From Scatophagus argus (taxonomy: Eukaryota; Chordata; Actinopteri; Scatophagidae): a stretch of DNA of 64,000 nt. The translations under genes and the position numbers were made by a program. The stretch spans positions 13,651,019-13,715,018 of the forward strand of contig NC_058504.1 of assembly GCF_020382885.2 (NCBI RefSeq), written 5' to 3'. The notes beneath the pieces are model-generated. The model was not told where the DNA came from and did not search any database. It saw only the letters and a program-made list of their open reading frames with translations. Of this stretch, positions 35,301 to 46,027 are shown in pieces (position 1 is the stretch's first letter; each line of letters starts with the position of its first letter).

Positions 35301-38300
35301 ATTGGTGTTGTTCGTGTGAAATATTTTCCTTGAACGAATATCACCGTCGAGGTGAAACATTAGAGGATACTTGATCCGACCTTGAAAACACTACAGCAAA
35401 ATGGTCCTGGAATGTTAATCTGGCAAAAACCAAAAAAACAAACTTTATTTTGTAAAGAATATAGTTGAACAGAGGGATAAGCAAAGGCGAATAGATGCAG
35501 TAGAAAGGGGCAGAAGGTCAGGAAAATAAACATTGCTGTTGTTTGGACTAGTTTGTGTTGTTCTCTCTGTGGGACATCAGTCCATTTCCTTAGGGTGTCC
35601 TCAGCTAATGTTTCATTAATGCTGTATGTTTCCTCTTGCTGTATTTTGATGCCACAGTGGAATTGTGACAATCTCCATTACGTATGAGAGCCCCTATCTT
35701 GCACAGCTGTCCTCTTCTCAGCAATCGCCTTCAATCAGCCGTTCGCTTTGATTTATCACTTCCTGTTGTCCTTGGGATTGCTACATTTCACTACACCGTC
35801 TCTTTAGCTACAGTTTGAAACTCCAGCTCTTCTGATGCTTGGGAGCGCTGACCGCAAGGCCTAGCTGTGGGGTCTAAAATAGTTTGGAGTCAGAGGATGA
35901 GATAAAAGGGATGTCATAATGGAAAACAAAATGACTTGGCTGGTTGTGGGCAGGTTGTACGCTTGTGAGAACTTACCATCATCATCATCGTGATGGCTTT
36001 GTGACTTCTGGTCCCACAGGGAGTGAAGGGTGGGAGCAACACTTGAGTAATTATTCTCCAGTTGTGCATCTGCATTGGCATGATTAAAATAGCACTTAGT
36101 CTTTGTGACTAAACAACCAAATCTCTATTGGGTGATTGTCTGATGGATTGAGCGTCAGGCCTCATTAGGATGCATTCAGTTCAGGGTCACTGAGTCTGGG
36201 GCAAGGAAACAATCCACCACCCTTCCCACATATTCCTCCACTTCCTGTCCCAAATGGCTCTTCCCCATCCCCGAGAAAAGTGATAATTTCTCATTTCACT
36301 GTCTTCACTTTTAACTGAGAATCTGTATGAAGAAAGAAAGAAATTAGAGCTTTTCAGAGTTGGACACAAACCGCAAAAAAACTTTGCATCAGTTAACAAT
36401 GGTGAACTTGACCGTTTCACTTAAACGTTTACGTATCATTAACATTTACAGAATTGATCATCACTCAGGGAAATACCAGACTCTTTACTTACTAAAACCT
36501 CAACTATATTAACCACTTTTTCAAATATCTTTAGTACTGGGCAGGTAGGAGCTTTTTTTTTTTTTTTTTAACAATGAATTGCAAAACACTTTGCCTTCTG
36601 GATTCTCACATTTAAGCCCTTAAATATCTGCAGGGTATAAAATTGGTTCCAACCACCCACAACAAATTGTGAGAATGATGTGAATTTGATCCTACTTTTT
36701 GGGACAGGAGTAAAAGCATGTTATCCTCTTCTTACTGTAGCTTAAAAAAGAAAAAAAATGTCCTATCTCCTCTAGGATTAGAAGAGTCAGAGAGCTGTGC
36801 CAATATATCAGCTGTTCTTAGCTGATGACAACAAGGCAGTGACATGCATACACTTTTTGGACCAGATTTATATAGCTGGAATACTTGGCAACAAAATAAT
36901 CCTCTCACATTAAGATTGAACACTTGAGATCTTATCAAGGCAAATTTCTCGATCCACAACATGCGCCTGCTCTTTTCTTGTGGCAGCTGTGCTTTCTTTA
37001 CATAGATTTGGCTTTATAGGTAGCCTTTTATTGCTTGAGATTGTCTTAATTTTTATTACTTGTTCAACATTATATTTCATACTGCATACTGAGATTCTCA
37101 GGCATCGCCATGAGATGCGCTGAGTTTCCTTTTGCAGTGTTGTAAAATCCCAGTGAGACACGATGAAGTCAACTGTGTGTATGAAGAGCAGGTTGAAAGC
37201 TTTGTTACCTCTCATATCCAGCTCACTGCGGATTCTATTCAATGTGACTTCTTGAACTTAATCCAAGATTCATGAGTACAGCTTCCAAGTCTGCATGATT
37301 AACACACCTCCTGGCGTGAAACGTTACTGTCTCTGCCTGTGCACCACCAATGGGTGCACTCAGCTCAAGGCAAACATGGGGACCGTTTAATTACACCCTC
37401 AGTATCTTTACACCCACCCTTTCTCCTCATTGAAACTGGGGCAGCGCAGAGTTTGCACTGAATAGTTGAGTTGGTTGTAAAAGTAGAATTTAGAGCTGAT
37501 CTCTCCAGACGAAGAAAAATACATACTCTGTGTTTTTATGTCAGTATACTCTCATTATCTTTATTTCTAATAGTCATTGTCCTTTGGCAACATGAGTTGG
37601 CAGGCTGCACACTTGCTGCTGCTGGTGCCAGTACTAGAGCTGCCACTGCAAGAAGTCAATTCTTTAACATTAAAAAAACTTTTCAGCAAGGCTTTCATGT
37701 CCGTTTCTTTTTGCCAAGTAGGTTGCTTTGCTTTACTGAATTTATTAATTTGTCCTTTTTTCTGACCATCTATATCGCATTCTTTTCATCATACCAAACA
37801 GGTTGCTATGTTTTCAGAGGTGACTACAAACAAGGTAATGGTTACATTGTGTCATAAAACTGCATTTTCTGTGCCCCTTTTGTTCAGCATTGACCTACCT
37901 TTGCATGATGGTAAGACCCATCAGGTTCCTGTTTTCAGATAGCCAAGTTTCCATAATCACAGGTCACAGGTGCCCTTTTAATGGTGTTGTTACCAGCACA
38001 TGGTAGTGCAGGAGGTGCATGTATGGATGTGTTTTTACAGATGATTATAGGGAGAGAGATGCACTATGTTCCAACAGGGCACAGTATCATCCCGGTTATC
38101 TTCCTTAATAGAGGATCACACGGAAAGCCCTTGAGGGTACTAAGAATAACACCTTTCATCAGAGACTATGAGAGCCATATGATACACAAAAATTCCCTGG
38201 AAAATGAATGAACTTTACAGCTGTTTTCTTTGGATTTAATTTTATTACCTGTGAATGGCCACTAGAAACAAATTAAAAAAAAAAAAGATTTAATCTCACA

Positions 38301-39224
38301 CAGACTACTTAGTGAGCATGCTCGCATGATTGAGTAGAGTGTATCAGTACAATACCCCCCACTGATATGTAAAGACAAACAATAAAACAATATAATGTTC
38401 AAGAATAACAAAAGCCTCATTGTCTACTTTTGTCAGTCTGTAGCCCATCTGTCTTCTGTGGTCTTTGAGACATTCATCAAGGTAAACTTGACTATGGAGG
38501 GTAGCAGAAACTCCTTGAATGTTCAGTTATGTATGCAGTGGATGGATGGATGGTAAATAATTTGAAACTGTAAGTGGAAAGATATTGGAGGGAAACATCT
38601 TTTCATGCAAGCAATATTTAACAAATACACAGAACAGGAAGGAATGAAAATAAACAATCGATAAATACAGACAGAAGCACAATGTTTTATTCACATATCT
38701 CTTGGAATAACTACCATTTATTTCTGTATCCATTTTGTATCTAATGTAGGAAAACAAACAACAAGACAGGCAACCAAACAAGAAAGGAGAAGATACATTA
38801 TCCTTGTTGCAAATTTGGGTATGGAAAGTTTCTGAAATCATTTATCACATCCCCCAAAAGAGGAGGAGAAAGTTCACCTTTGTGTGAAAGTGTTATAGCC
38901 ACCAAGCATAATTTAATTTGTCAACCAACTAAGAAACTTTGGTTTAGTCACCTTGCTGAACTAATTTCATACATTTTTTTTTCATTTTTCAAAGAGTTTT
39001 AAATGATGACGCTGGAAATATTCCATATCTTAATTTTGGCAACAAATCCTATGAAAAACCTAAAACTACATCAGTCCATCTCTCACTACTTTTCAAAATC
39101 TATTTTCTTTCCTGTTTCCTGTCTTCCTGTCTTCCTCTTCTGTTTGTTCCTACTGTGGACTTAACCCTAAAAACATGTCAATATATATATATATGTATAG
39201 TTTCATTGTTAAAAGGGACAATGA
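32329..39224. other. Gene-poor interval 3' of adra2d
   Basis: 6.9 kb with no recognisable gene. It has a 10-bp stem hairpin at 34601-34626 and homopolymer runs (poly-A near 34790-34803, poly-T near 36552-36570). A relatively repeat-free stretch near 35690-36180 has homeodomain-like cores. Open frames such as 37471-37857 have no homology I can name. Confidence 0.5.
34601..34626. repeat. Short hairpin, 10-bp stem and 6-nt loop
   Basis: gactatgtgg and ccacatagtc are perfectly complementary around the loop atgagc. Confidence 0.85.
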
Positions 39225-39323
39225 ATTTACTGAAACAGCTGGGCTGATTTTTAGCAAATGTCAGTCAAACAGGAGCAAATAAAGCATTTGTAATGACCTA
39301 TTTAAAGCTGCTGATTTATACAC
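39225..39323 (+). repeat. Dispersed repeat, copy 2 (partner of 998-1102)
   Basis: It shares ctgaaacagctgggc at 39230-39244 and a diverged downstream part ending near atacacg with the copy at 998-1102. A further fish-repeat phrase, aggggcgtgtccagacttt, follows at 39340, so the repeat unit probably extends to about 39415. Confidence 0.55.
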
Positions 39324-39415
39324 GTGTTGCTTGCTAGCAGGGGCGTGTCCAGACTTTATTTAACTGGAGTGGCCCAAGTGGGGCACTGACTTATGCAGGG
39401 GTGATATGTGTGCGT

Positions 39416-42400
39416 TTGAATGGCCAATTACACAATTAGATCACTTTATTAACAGTGATGTCAATGATGTCAGATTTACAGACTATGTTTGGTTGAATGT
39501 GTCTACTGAACCAGCTTATTTGTATTGATTTGTATGTATTTATGATAATGATAATTTTTGAAAAGTTTTTGGTCAAATGAGTGAGAGTAAAGTGGACACC
39601 TAAGATGAGTGTCACCAATTCAGTATCCGACCAAATATGAAATATGGTCATGATCTCCCCTTCTGTTCCTGAGTTATAGAGCTGAATAATGCCCAGCAAA
39701 GTGTTTTTGCAGAAAATGATGATGTCACAGTAAAATCAACCTTTTATTTTTTTCGATATAAAACATCATCACTTCATTATTTTATCCTAGAAGACATTTT
39801 TCTGTTAAATTTGATCTGTAATTATTAGCATGTTTTCTGAGCTCATATAATAACCTGGACATTTCATCACAAAGTTAATTCTCGAGTCCAGCAGGTCATT
39901 TGGGCCAAATTTGAAGAAATTCCCTTAAGGCGTTACTATATCACATTGACAAGACTGGCTCGGGCCATGGCTATTGTGTGGAGGCATAATGAGACATACT
40001 GCACTATAATGAATTGGGGCTTATTACTGTGCCTGGACATGAACTGGTTAAGTAGGATAGCGTAGGATACAAGTACAGCAGTTTTAACAGCTTTCGACCA
40101 ATTAAGAAAAAGACAATAAGACATTCAGTCAGATCACACACCAAGCCTTTTTTGTTCTGTACGCACTTCTGATTTGTTCATTTTCTTTTAACTTAATAAA
40201 TTTTGTCTGACAATTTGCACTTGAGCGTATGGACCTCCGTGGTATCTCTTGGTATCCACATGTATAGAAAGTTTGGGGTGTCATCTGGTTGTGCTAGGAC
40301 GGTTGCTCTGCTCGTACACTCCAGGAATTAGCTCTCAGCTTTGACATATAAAGTCATCCTTTCCTGAAGACAACTCGTGGAAATGGAGGGAAGACTGTTT
40401 TATTCATTTATTCCCTCAAGATTTAAAAGCCAAATAATCCTAACAATAACAACACAACCAAGTGGCGCCATGCAAATATAAAAAAATTCCATTCTTTATT
40501 TATAATTTATATGTCCTCAGACAGAAAGTGTGCCTCCAAAAATAGGCTATATTCAAAAGAAAACAACATTCAAAAATACTCGCCAAACAGTGGGTTCAAC
40601 CGAACGTCCTGTCTCCGACTGGGCAGGTAACCAGTCATACTATGGAATAATGGGGTGACACTTGAAGTGGCTGATCAAATTCCAGATGCCACCAAATGCC
40701 ACCCTGGACCTCAATTCTGGCCAAGTATATGCTCAAGTGAGACAGTTTCTGGCAGAAGAATGGTGTGTGTGGGGAGTGATGCAAAATACACTCCTGTGCA
40801 ACAGCCTTGATGTGTTTTAAATTTGTGGGGCTCTGCGGCACAGAGGAATAAGCTATATGAGGCTTTGGATAAGCGGACAACAATGAATTAGTTAGTTTTA
40901 ATCTTTTTATGAACTGCCATCAAGAAAAATACAGAACAGCATTTTACTTCACATTTAAAGTTGCTTATGTTGTTGCACTGTATCTCTGCAGTGCAGTAAT
41001 CCAAAGTTTTTTGCCAAATATATGGTAAATATTTTTCAAAATAGAAATTTCCAGACTCTGTTTGGACATAGTATGTCCACTTGCTTGGTTTATCAAGAGG
41101 CAGACAGGGTACACATCTGCACATGTTTGCATGCAAAGGCATGAACACTGGAGACCAGTAATCTGAGTGTCAGGTTTAAGTTAGTGCTGCAGTGTTCTGA
41201 TTTCCTTTGACACCTCAAGTCATATCCCGTTTGTTTGTGTTAAACAGGGTGATATATTGGAACTGCCTGGACACAGAAAGCTCAGTCCCACCCTCACTTC
41301 AGCATGACACCAGCTGATTTACACTAATGACAAACTGGCTCCAGTTCTCCAGGTACGCGGTTTCCTGGGATTGACGCGAGTTTTGGCCTTGCTCGCCTCC
41401 AACCCTTATCTTGTTAGAGACAATTGAAAAAAGCAATTGCCTGCAGACACTGCATTGTGTCTGACAAACAAGGTAATGGAGGAGAGGACAACAAGCAACT
41501 GCTCTCCTCAGTGCTCTCTCTCTCTCTCTCTCTCTTCTGTCCTGAGAGGCTCCTTTTTTTCTGCATTGCACCCATCTTGAAACATTTATAATCACATCTT
41601 GTGTGATTATTGTGACTGCAAACAGCCTTGCCCACACTGCTCGCTGACCCTAAGCAACCCTAAGCAACCCTCGCACTCTTGCTGCCTTCTAAAGAAAGGG
41701 CCTGAATTAAACTTCCCCTTCCCACACCAGGAAATGTTTTGACTCTGTCCAGTTGGTCTGTTGCTCTCATCAAGTCTTTAGAAGAGGATTTGAGAGGTTC
41801 AGGGTCCCCACAACTCACTTCTGTCCCTGAACTAGTCCCCAACTTTGTTTACAGCACAGGATGAACGAAAGGCTCGGTGAATGGAAGCACAGTTTGGAGA
41901 GGCCTGCAAATCAGCACTGATTTTGTCTTGATTGAAAACTGAATTAAAAATTGAAGATTTTATTTGTTAGTCTTTATCTCATAAATAGTGAAGGACTGTG
42001 AGGCATCTAATGTTTAGTATTTTGTGAAAATTAAAATAATTTAACATCCCATGCTGGGCTAGGCATATCAGTTTAAACTCTGAAACAAAAGATGCAACAG
42101 ACCTGAAGGGTGAGAAGAGACATGCCTAGAGAAATTACACTGCAATGGAGCAGTTGATTAGAAGGATAATTGAATTGGGAAGGGAGATTTCACAAGGGAG
42201 TCGCATCAGGAAGAAAATTACATATGACTGTTCATTTAAATATTTCCTCCTCGGATAATATAACAGGTATTAAGAGTAATGGCCATGCTCTCTAGAGAAA
42301 TTAAGCTACAAATAACATGAACACAACAGCATCCCATAAACTTACACGGGTCCCAATTAGCATCACTTCTCTTCCTGGTAACCCCACAAGATGAAAATGA

Positions 42401-44106
42401 AAGATAATTTTACAACTCCTTGTGAGTGTGACTCGGTCCAGACATTTCATTTGTTTCAAGAGTTTGCAAATCCCTTTGAGATACAGCTTCCCTTCTCACA
42501 CTTCTCTCCAGCTAATTCTGTTCATGAATAAATTGTTGCAACACATCAAGAGAAGAGGAAGTAACCACCTTAATTCTTGCTTCCCTTGATGATATATTAA
42601 CACCCTCATTAATATGGGCACACTTCACAGAAAAAAACACTTCAATATTTTTTTTAAAAATATATATATATTTTAATTTTTTTATATTCTTTTTCAGCAC
42701 TGCACCCCTCAGATGGGGTGATTATCTTTGGCAGGGCGCCAGTCTGCCAGAGGAGTGCTTTGAAGACATTCCTAAGAGGATATAAATAGTGTATTTACTC
42801 CCAGCACCCCCATGCAGACAATAGGCTGGTCAGCCATCTTACCACTAACCAGAGTTTTCCCAGAGAAGCACAAGACTTCTCATTCAACCTTCATAATATA
42901 TTGCAACAATTCACTTAAACTTTTATATGCTCTTTTCCATACGGGTTGAATGTGTCTTCTTGCTGTGAATTATTTCTGTGTATTTTGAAAAGGTGGGAAG
43001 TTAGATTATAGCCATAATATGTGGATTTTTTTTTTTCCCTATGATGATACAGATTCATAAAGCAGAGGATTACAGCCCTGAGGCTTGGCTTGTGGATATT
43101 ACACTCTCTTATTGAACCTGGGAGACCTGATGCTGAAGGAAAGTCCAGCTCTGCTTGCAAAACTGTGGGCCAGGAGGTGTTATTTTGTCAGACAGAAGGA
43201 GCAGGACCATTTGGTTGTGTCACACATAAACATCCTTCTTCTGACACGTTCAGGCAGGTAAATCTTCTGAGTTTTCCTTTTCTCACCCTGCCAGTGACAT
43301 TTTATGTAAATAAGGATAAAAGACACATTTTACAACACAACGAAAGTCACACTTGTAACCCAGATCTGCTCTCTTTCCCATGTCTCTGTTATCAGGTCTT
43401 CTACCAGAATTGTGATCTCACAGGGTTTAAATATTTACAAAACACTGAGGTATTGTGAGGTATTGAAATGAACTTATCCAACAGATTCAGCCTCAGTTTG
43501 GCCATTGTTCTGGTGTGAGGTGGTGTGACGGTGTGGCAGCGGCTGTGAGATTAGACTCTTATGTAATTTTAGGGGTTCACTGATAAGAAACAGCTGATAG
43601 CCTCGCTGTAACTTCAACTGAAGCAAGCAAAGATAAACGTATGTCTAGGAATTACCAGCAATATCACCAAACACTTCAACTATGCAGCATTCACATGAAC
43701 CTGGTTTAAATCATTTCATCTACAGGATTTCTTTCCACGACACATACTCACAGTGGATACTGGCTTTCCTGCTTATCCCCATGCTCGCATCTTGGAAATG
43801 GTGCAGTTTAATCTTCTATTCATCTCAACAAAAAAAACACCCACTGTGAACCAGCCGTCAGCACTGGAATCCAGCTGCATTCATGACTTTAATTCAACTC
43901 TGAAGTAGCTGCTGCAGCATGAAAGATTGATCTAATATACTGGGATTTCTTGCTCAAAGGTGCCAGCCTGCAGGACTTGTTATGCAGTAACCTATATATT
44001 AAAACTTTGCACATCCCAAATGGGATTAAGTCATTAAGTAGCTGACCAGGTTTTACAACACTGAATCACTAAAAATGTGTCGCTATTGTTTTGCTGATCT
44101 TGACAT
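39416..44106. other. Gene-poor interval adjoining adra2d 3' end
   Basis: No gene is recognised. There is a CT microsatellite at 41514-41535. A stretch around 42110-42420 lacks repeats and has several homeodomain-like cores (attaag, caattag). An open frame at 43090-43458 has no homology I can name. Confidence 0.5.
41514..41535. repeat. CT microsatellite
   Basis: Eleven CT units. Confidence 0.95.
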
Positions 44107-44112
44107 TTTATT
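44107..44112 (-). terminator. adra2d: Poly(A) signal of adra2d
   Basis: AATAAA on the minus strand (tttatt on plus), about 175 nt past the receptor stop codon. This gives a short, plausible 3' UTR. Confidence 0.55.
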
Positions 44113-44285
44113 TATAGACTTTCAACACAACACTGGATCATATTTTTTTCTATCTGTTGTAGTTACATTACAATGAGTTTGGGGGACAGGAAACAGTCAA
44201 CAATGAAGTATGTGTTCATACAGTAAAATTCCTTCCAAGCACAGTGGAACGAGAGAGGCAAAAACAGATGGGTCCCAGAAAATTA

Positions 44286-45557
44286 TTATGTACGTTTGGA
44301 AGTTTTGCATATGATTTTCTGGAAGGATTTCCTGAAATCTCTGTTGAAAATCGTGTATATTATTGGGTTCACAGAACTGTTGCAGTAGCCAATCCAAAAG
44401 AAAAGGTTGAAAAGTGCGCCAGGGATGTAACAGCTGTCTCTGCAGATAGCGTGCAGGGTGTAAGTAAAGAAGAAAGGGAACCAGCAAAGCACAAACACAC
44501 CCATCACTACCGCCAGCACGAAAGTGAAGCGTTTCTCCCGCATCTGGGCCACTTTAGTTTTATTGGCCGCGGCCAGCTGTTGTCGCCTGGCTGGGTTCTT
44601 CTGCTCCGGGTAGAGCTGTAACGCCCTGGCTGAAGCCCAGGACAGGCGGCAGTTCTGAGGAGGGCAGCAGTCCGACCCCTCCACCTTTCTCCGCTTGGTG
44701 AAGCGATGATTGCGGGGTTTCGTATCCGACGGACAGCAGCTCTCCTCCAGGTCGATGTCATCCAGCTCTCCTTGCCTCTGCTGGTGGCTGCCGGAGCTCT
44801 GGCTGCTGGGGCTCTCCATCTCGAAGCGGTCCTTCCTGACGAAACAGGTCTCGGACTGAGAGGGCTGCCTCTCCAGGCCGTTCTTGGCCACGAATACGGT
44901 GGAGGAGCGCTGCTTGGCCACTTTATATATTTTACAGTAAACCAGAATCATGATGAGACCTGGAGCGAAGAAGGACACCAGGCAGGACGAGAGGATGTAC
45001 CAGGTCTCATCGTTTAGCAGGCACTCCCGTTCATTATGTTTGGTCATGAGAAGAGGAGGGAACGAGATGACAGCAGATATTATCCACACTACGGCGATCA
45101 TGGATTTGATGCGCTTAGGTGTCCGTTTTAGGTTGTAACTGACCGCTTTTGTCACCGACCAGTAGCGGTCCAGACTGATGGCGCACAGGTGTACAATGGA
45201 TGAGGTGCAGAACAACACGTCCAAAGCGAGATAGAAGGCGCACCAAGTACTTCCAAAGTACCAGTAGCCCATGACCTCATTGGCGAGGGAGAAGGGGATG
45301 ACCAGCGTGGCCACTAGGATGTCCGCTGAGGCCAGAGAGACCAGAAAAAGATTCTGGGGCGCACGGAGAGCCCGGCTGGTCAGCACTGCGACAATCACCA
45401 ACACATTACCAACAATAGTCACCGAAATGATCACAGTAACTACCAGGATGATGAGCGCCGTGGCTGCCTCCGTGTGTGGCAAGGCAAGCGGTGCGTCCGT
45501 GGTGTTCTCATCCTTGGAAACGTTTTCCACCAACAGGTTTAACTGGGTTAAATCCAT
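44286..45557 (-). CDS. adra2d: Alpha-2D-type adrenergic receptor, complete and intronless
   Basis: A Gi/o-coupled plasma-membrane receptor for noradrenaline and adrenaline, 423 aa in one exon, as usual for alpha-2 receptors. Seven hydrophobic segments are clear. Seen: N-glycosylation sequons at Asn12 and Asn18, amine-binding Asp113 in TM3, DRY at 130-132, agonist-binding Ser191/Ser195 with Cys192 in TM5, the Cys106-Cys179 disulfide pair, a long third intracellular loop (about 215-340) with an acidic [10 protein letters not shown] patch, CWFP at 358-361, NPIIY at 397-401 and a likely palmitoylated Cys417. The ATG at 45557 is the first in this frame, with A at -3 and G at +4. The frame runs upstream to 45653 only from a non-ATG codon. 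Type: the MDLTQ start, the [14 protein letters not shown] loop and linkage to slc34a1/simc1 fit the fish D type. ADRA2C is the main alternative. Which teleost duplicate (a or b) it is cannot be told. Confidence 0.93.
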   Translation of the reverse strand: MDLTQLNLLVENVSKDENTTDAPLALPHTEAATALIILVVTVIISVTIVGNVLVIVAVLTSRALRAPQNLFLVSLASADILVATLVIPFSLANEVMGYWYFGSTWCAFYLALDVLFCTSSIVHLCAISLDRYWSVTKAVSYNLKRTPKRIKSMIAVVWIISAVISFPPLLMTKHNERECLLNDETWYILSSCLVSFFAPGLIMILVYCKIYKVAKQRSSTVFVAKNGLERQPSQSETCFVRKDRFEMESPSSQSSGSHQQRQGELDDIDLEESCCPSDTKPRNHRFTKRRKVEGSDCCPPQNCRLSWASARALQLYPEQKNPARRQQLAAANKTKVAQMREKRFTFVLAVVMGVFVLCWFPFFFTYTLHAICRDSCYIPGALFNLFFWIGYCNSSVNPIIYTIFNRDFRKSFQKIICKTSKRT

Positions 45558-46017
45558 TCTGGCTCCAGTGCGTCCTTTCGTACCATGTTTGCTGTTTTGC
45601 ACCCTTTTCTTATTCAAAACAACTACGACTGGGTGCGCAGAGCTGCCCTCCACTAACGCGTGCAGCTACGTTACGCGTAACTCTTCTGGTCGGTAAACGC
45701 CGTGTAGCCCACAAAAGACTCCGTACCTGCACAAATGTATCCCTTCAAATAGCAAACCTTTCACCGCAAATAGTCCCGATGGCCACATGGAGTTCAGGAA
45801 ATATCTGAGGAGTCATTCCTCTGCTGTCACACCGCCATGTGTAATGCTGCTTTTGCGTTCTTGGAGAACAGCATCCTTTTGAAGACGCACGGGAGACGCA
45901 CTCTGCTGTTAGCATGGATGCCCATGCAGGAGTGAGGTGACATCACTCCAAAGACCAACCCATCTCCAAACTTAAATGAGAGCGAAGGGGGATGGAGTGA
46001 GAAAGAGAGAGAGAGCA
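45558..46017 (-). promoter_or_regulatory. adra2d: adra2d 5' untranslated and proximal promoter region
   Basis: The 460 bp upstream of the receptor start is richer in CG than the surrounding DNA. It holds several upstream ATGs and a CT-rich run (minus strand) right after the TATA-like box. If transcription starts about 30 bp below the box, the 5' UTR is about 430 nt. Confidence 0.4.
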
Positions 46018-46027
46018 TTTTTATATA
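46018..46027 (-). promoter_or_regulatory. adra2d: TATA-box candidate for adra2d
   Basis: On the minus strand the sequence is tatataaaaa, a good TATA consensus, 461 bp upstream of the start codon and just before a CT-rich stretch. Confidence 0.4.

Noticed and set aside
37471..37857. 128-codon open frame
   Set aside because: Hydrophobic and AT-driven, no recognised motif, no splice partner. Chance is likely.
43090..43458. 122-codon open frame
   Set aside because: No homology or codon pattern. Partly overlaps an antisense frame.
44286..45557. Assignment as adra2c
   Set aside because: Strong overall similarity exists among all alpha-2 receptors, but the N-terminus, second extracellular loop and neighbouring genes fit the D type better.
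45558..45653. 32-residue N-terminal extension of the receptor
   Set aside because: The upstream end of the frame is GTG, not ATG. The first ATG is at 45557, has strong context and matches the usual alpha-2D start.
45271..45696. 141-codon plus-strand frame, and others at 44244-44621 and 44706-45017
   Set aside because: Antisense shadows of the GC-rich receptor coding sequence, with no homology.
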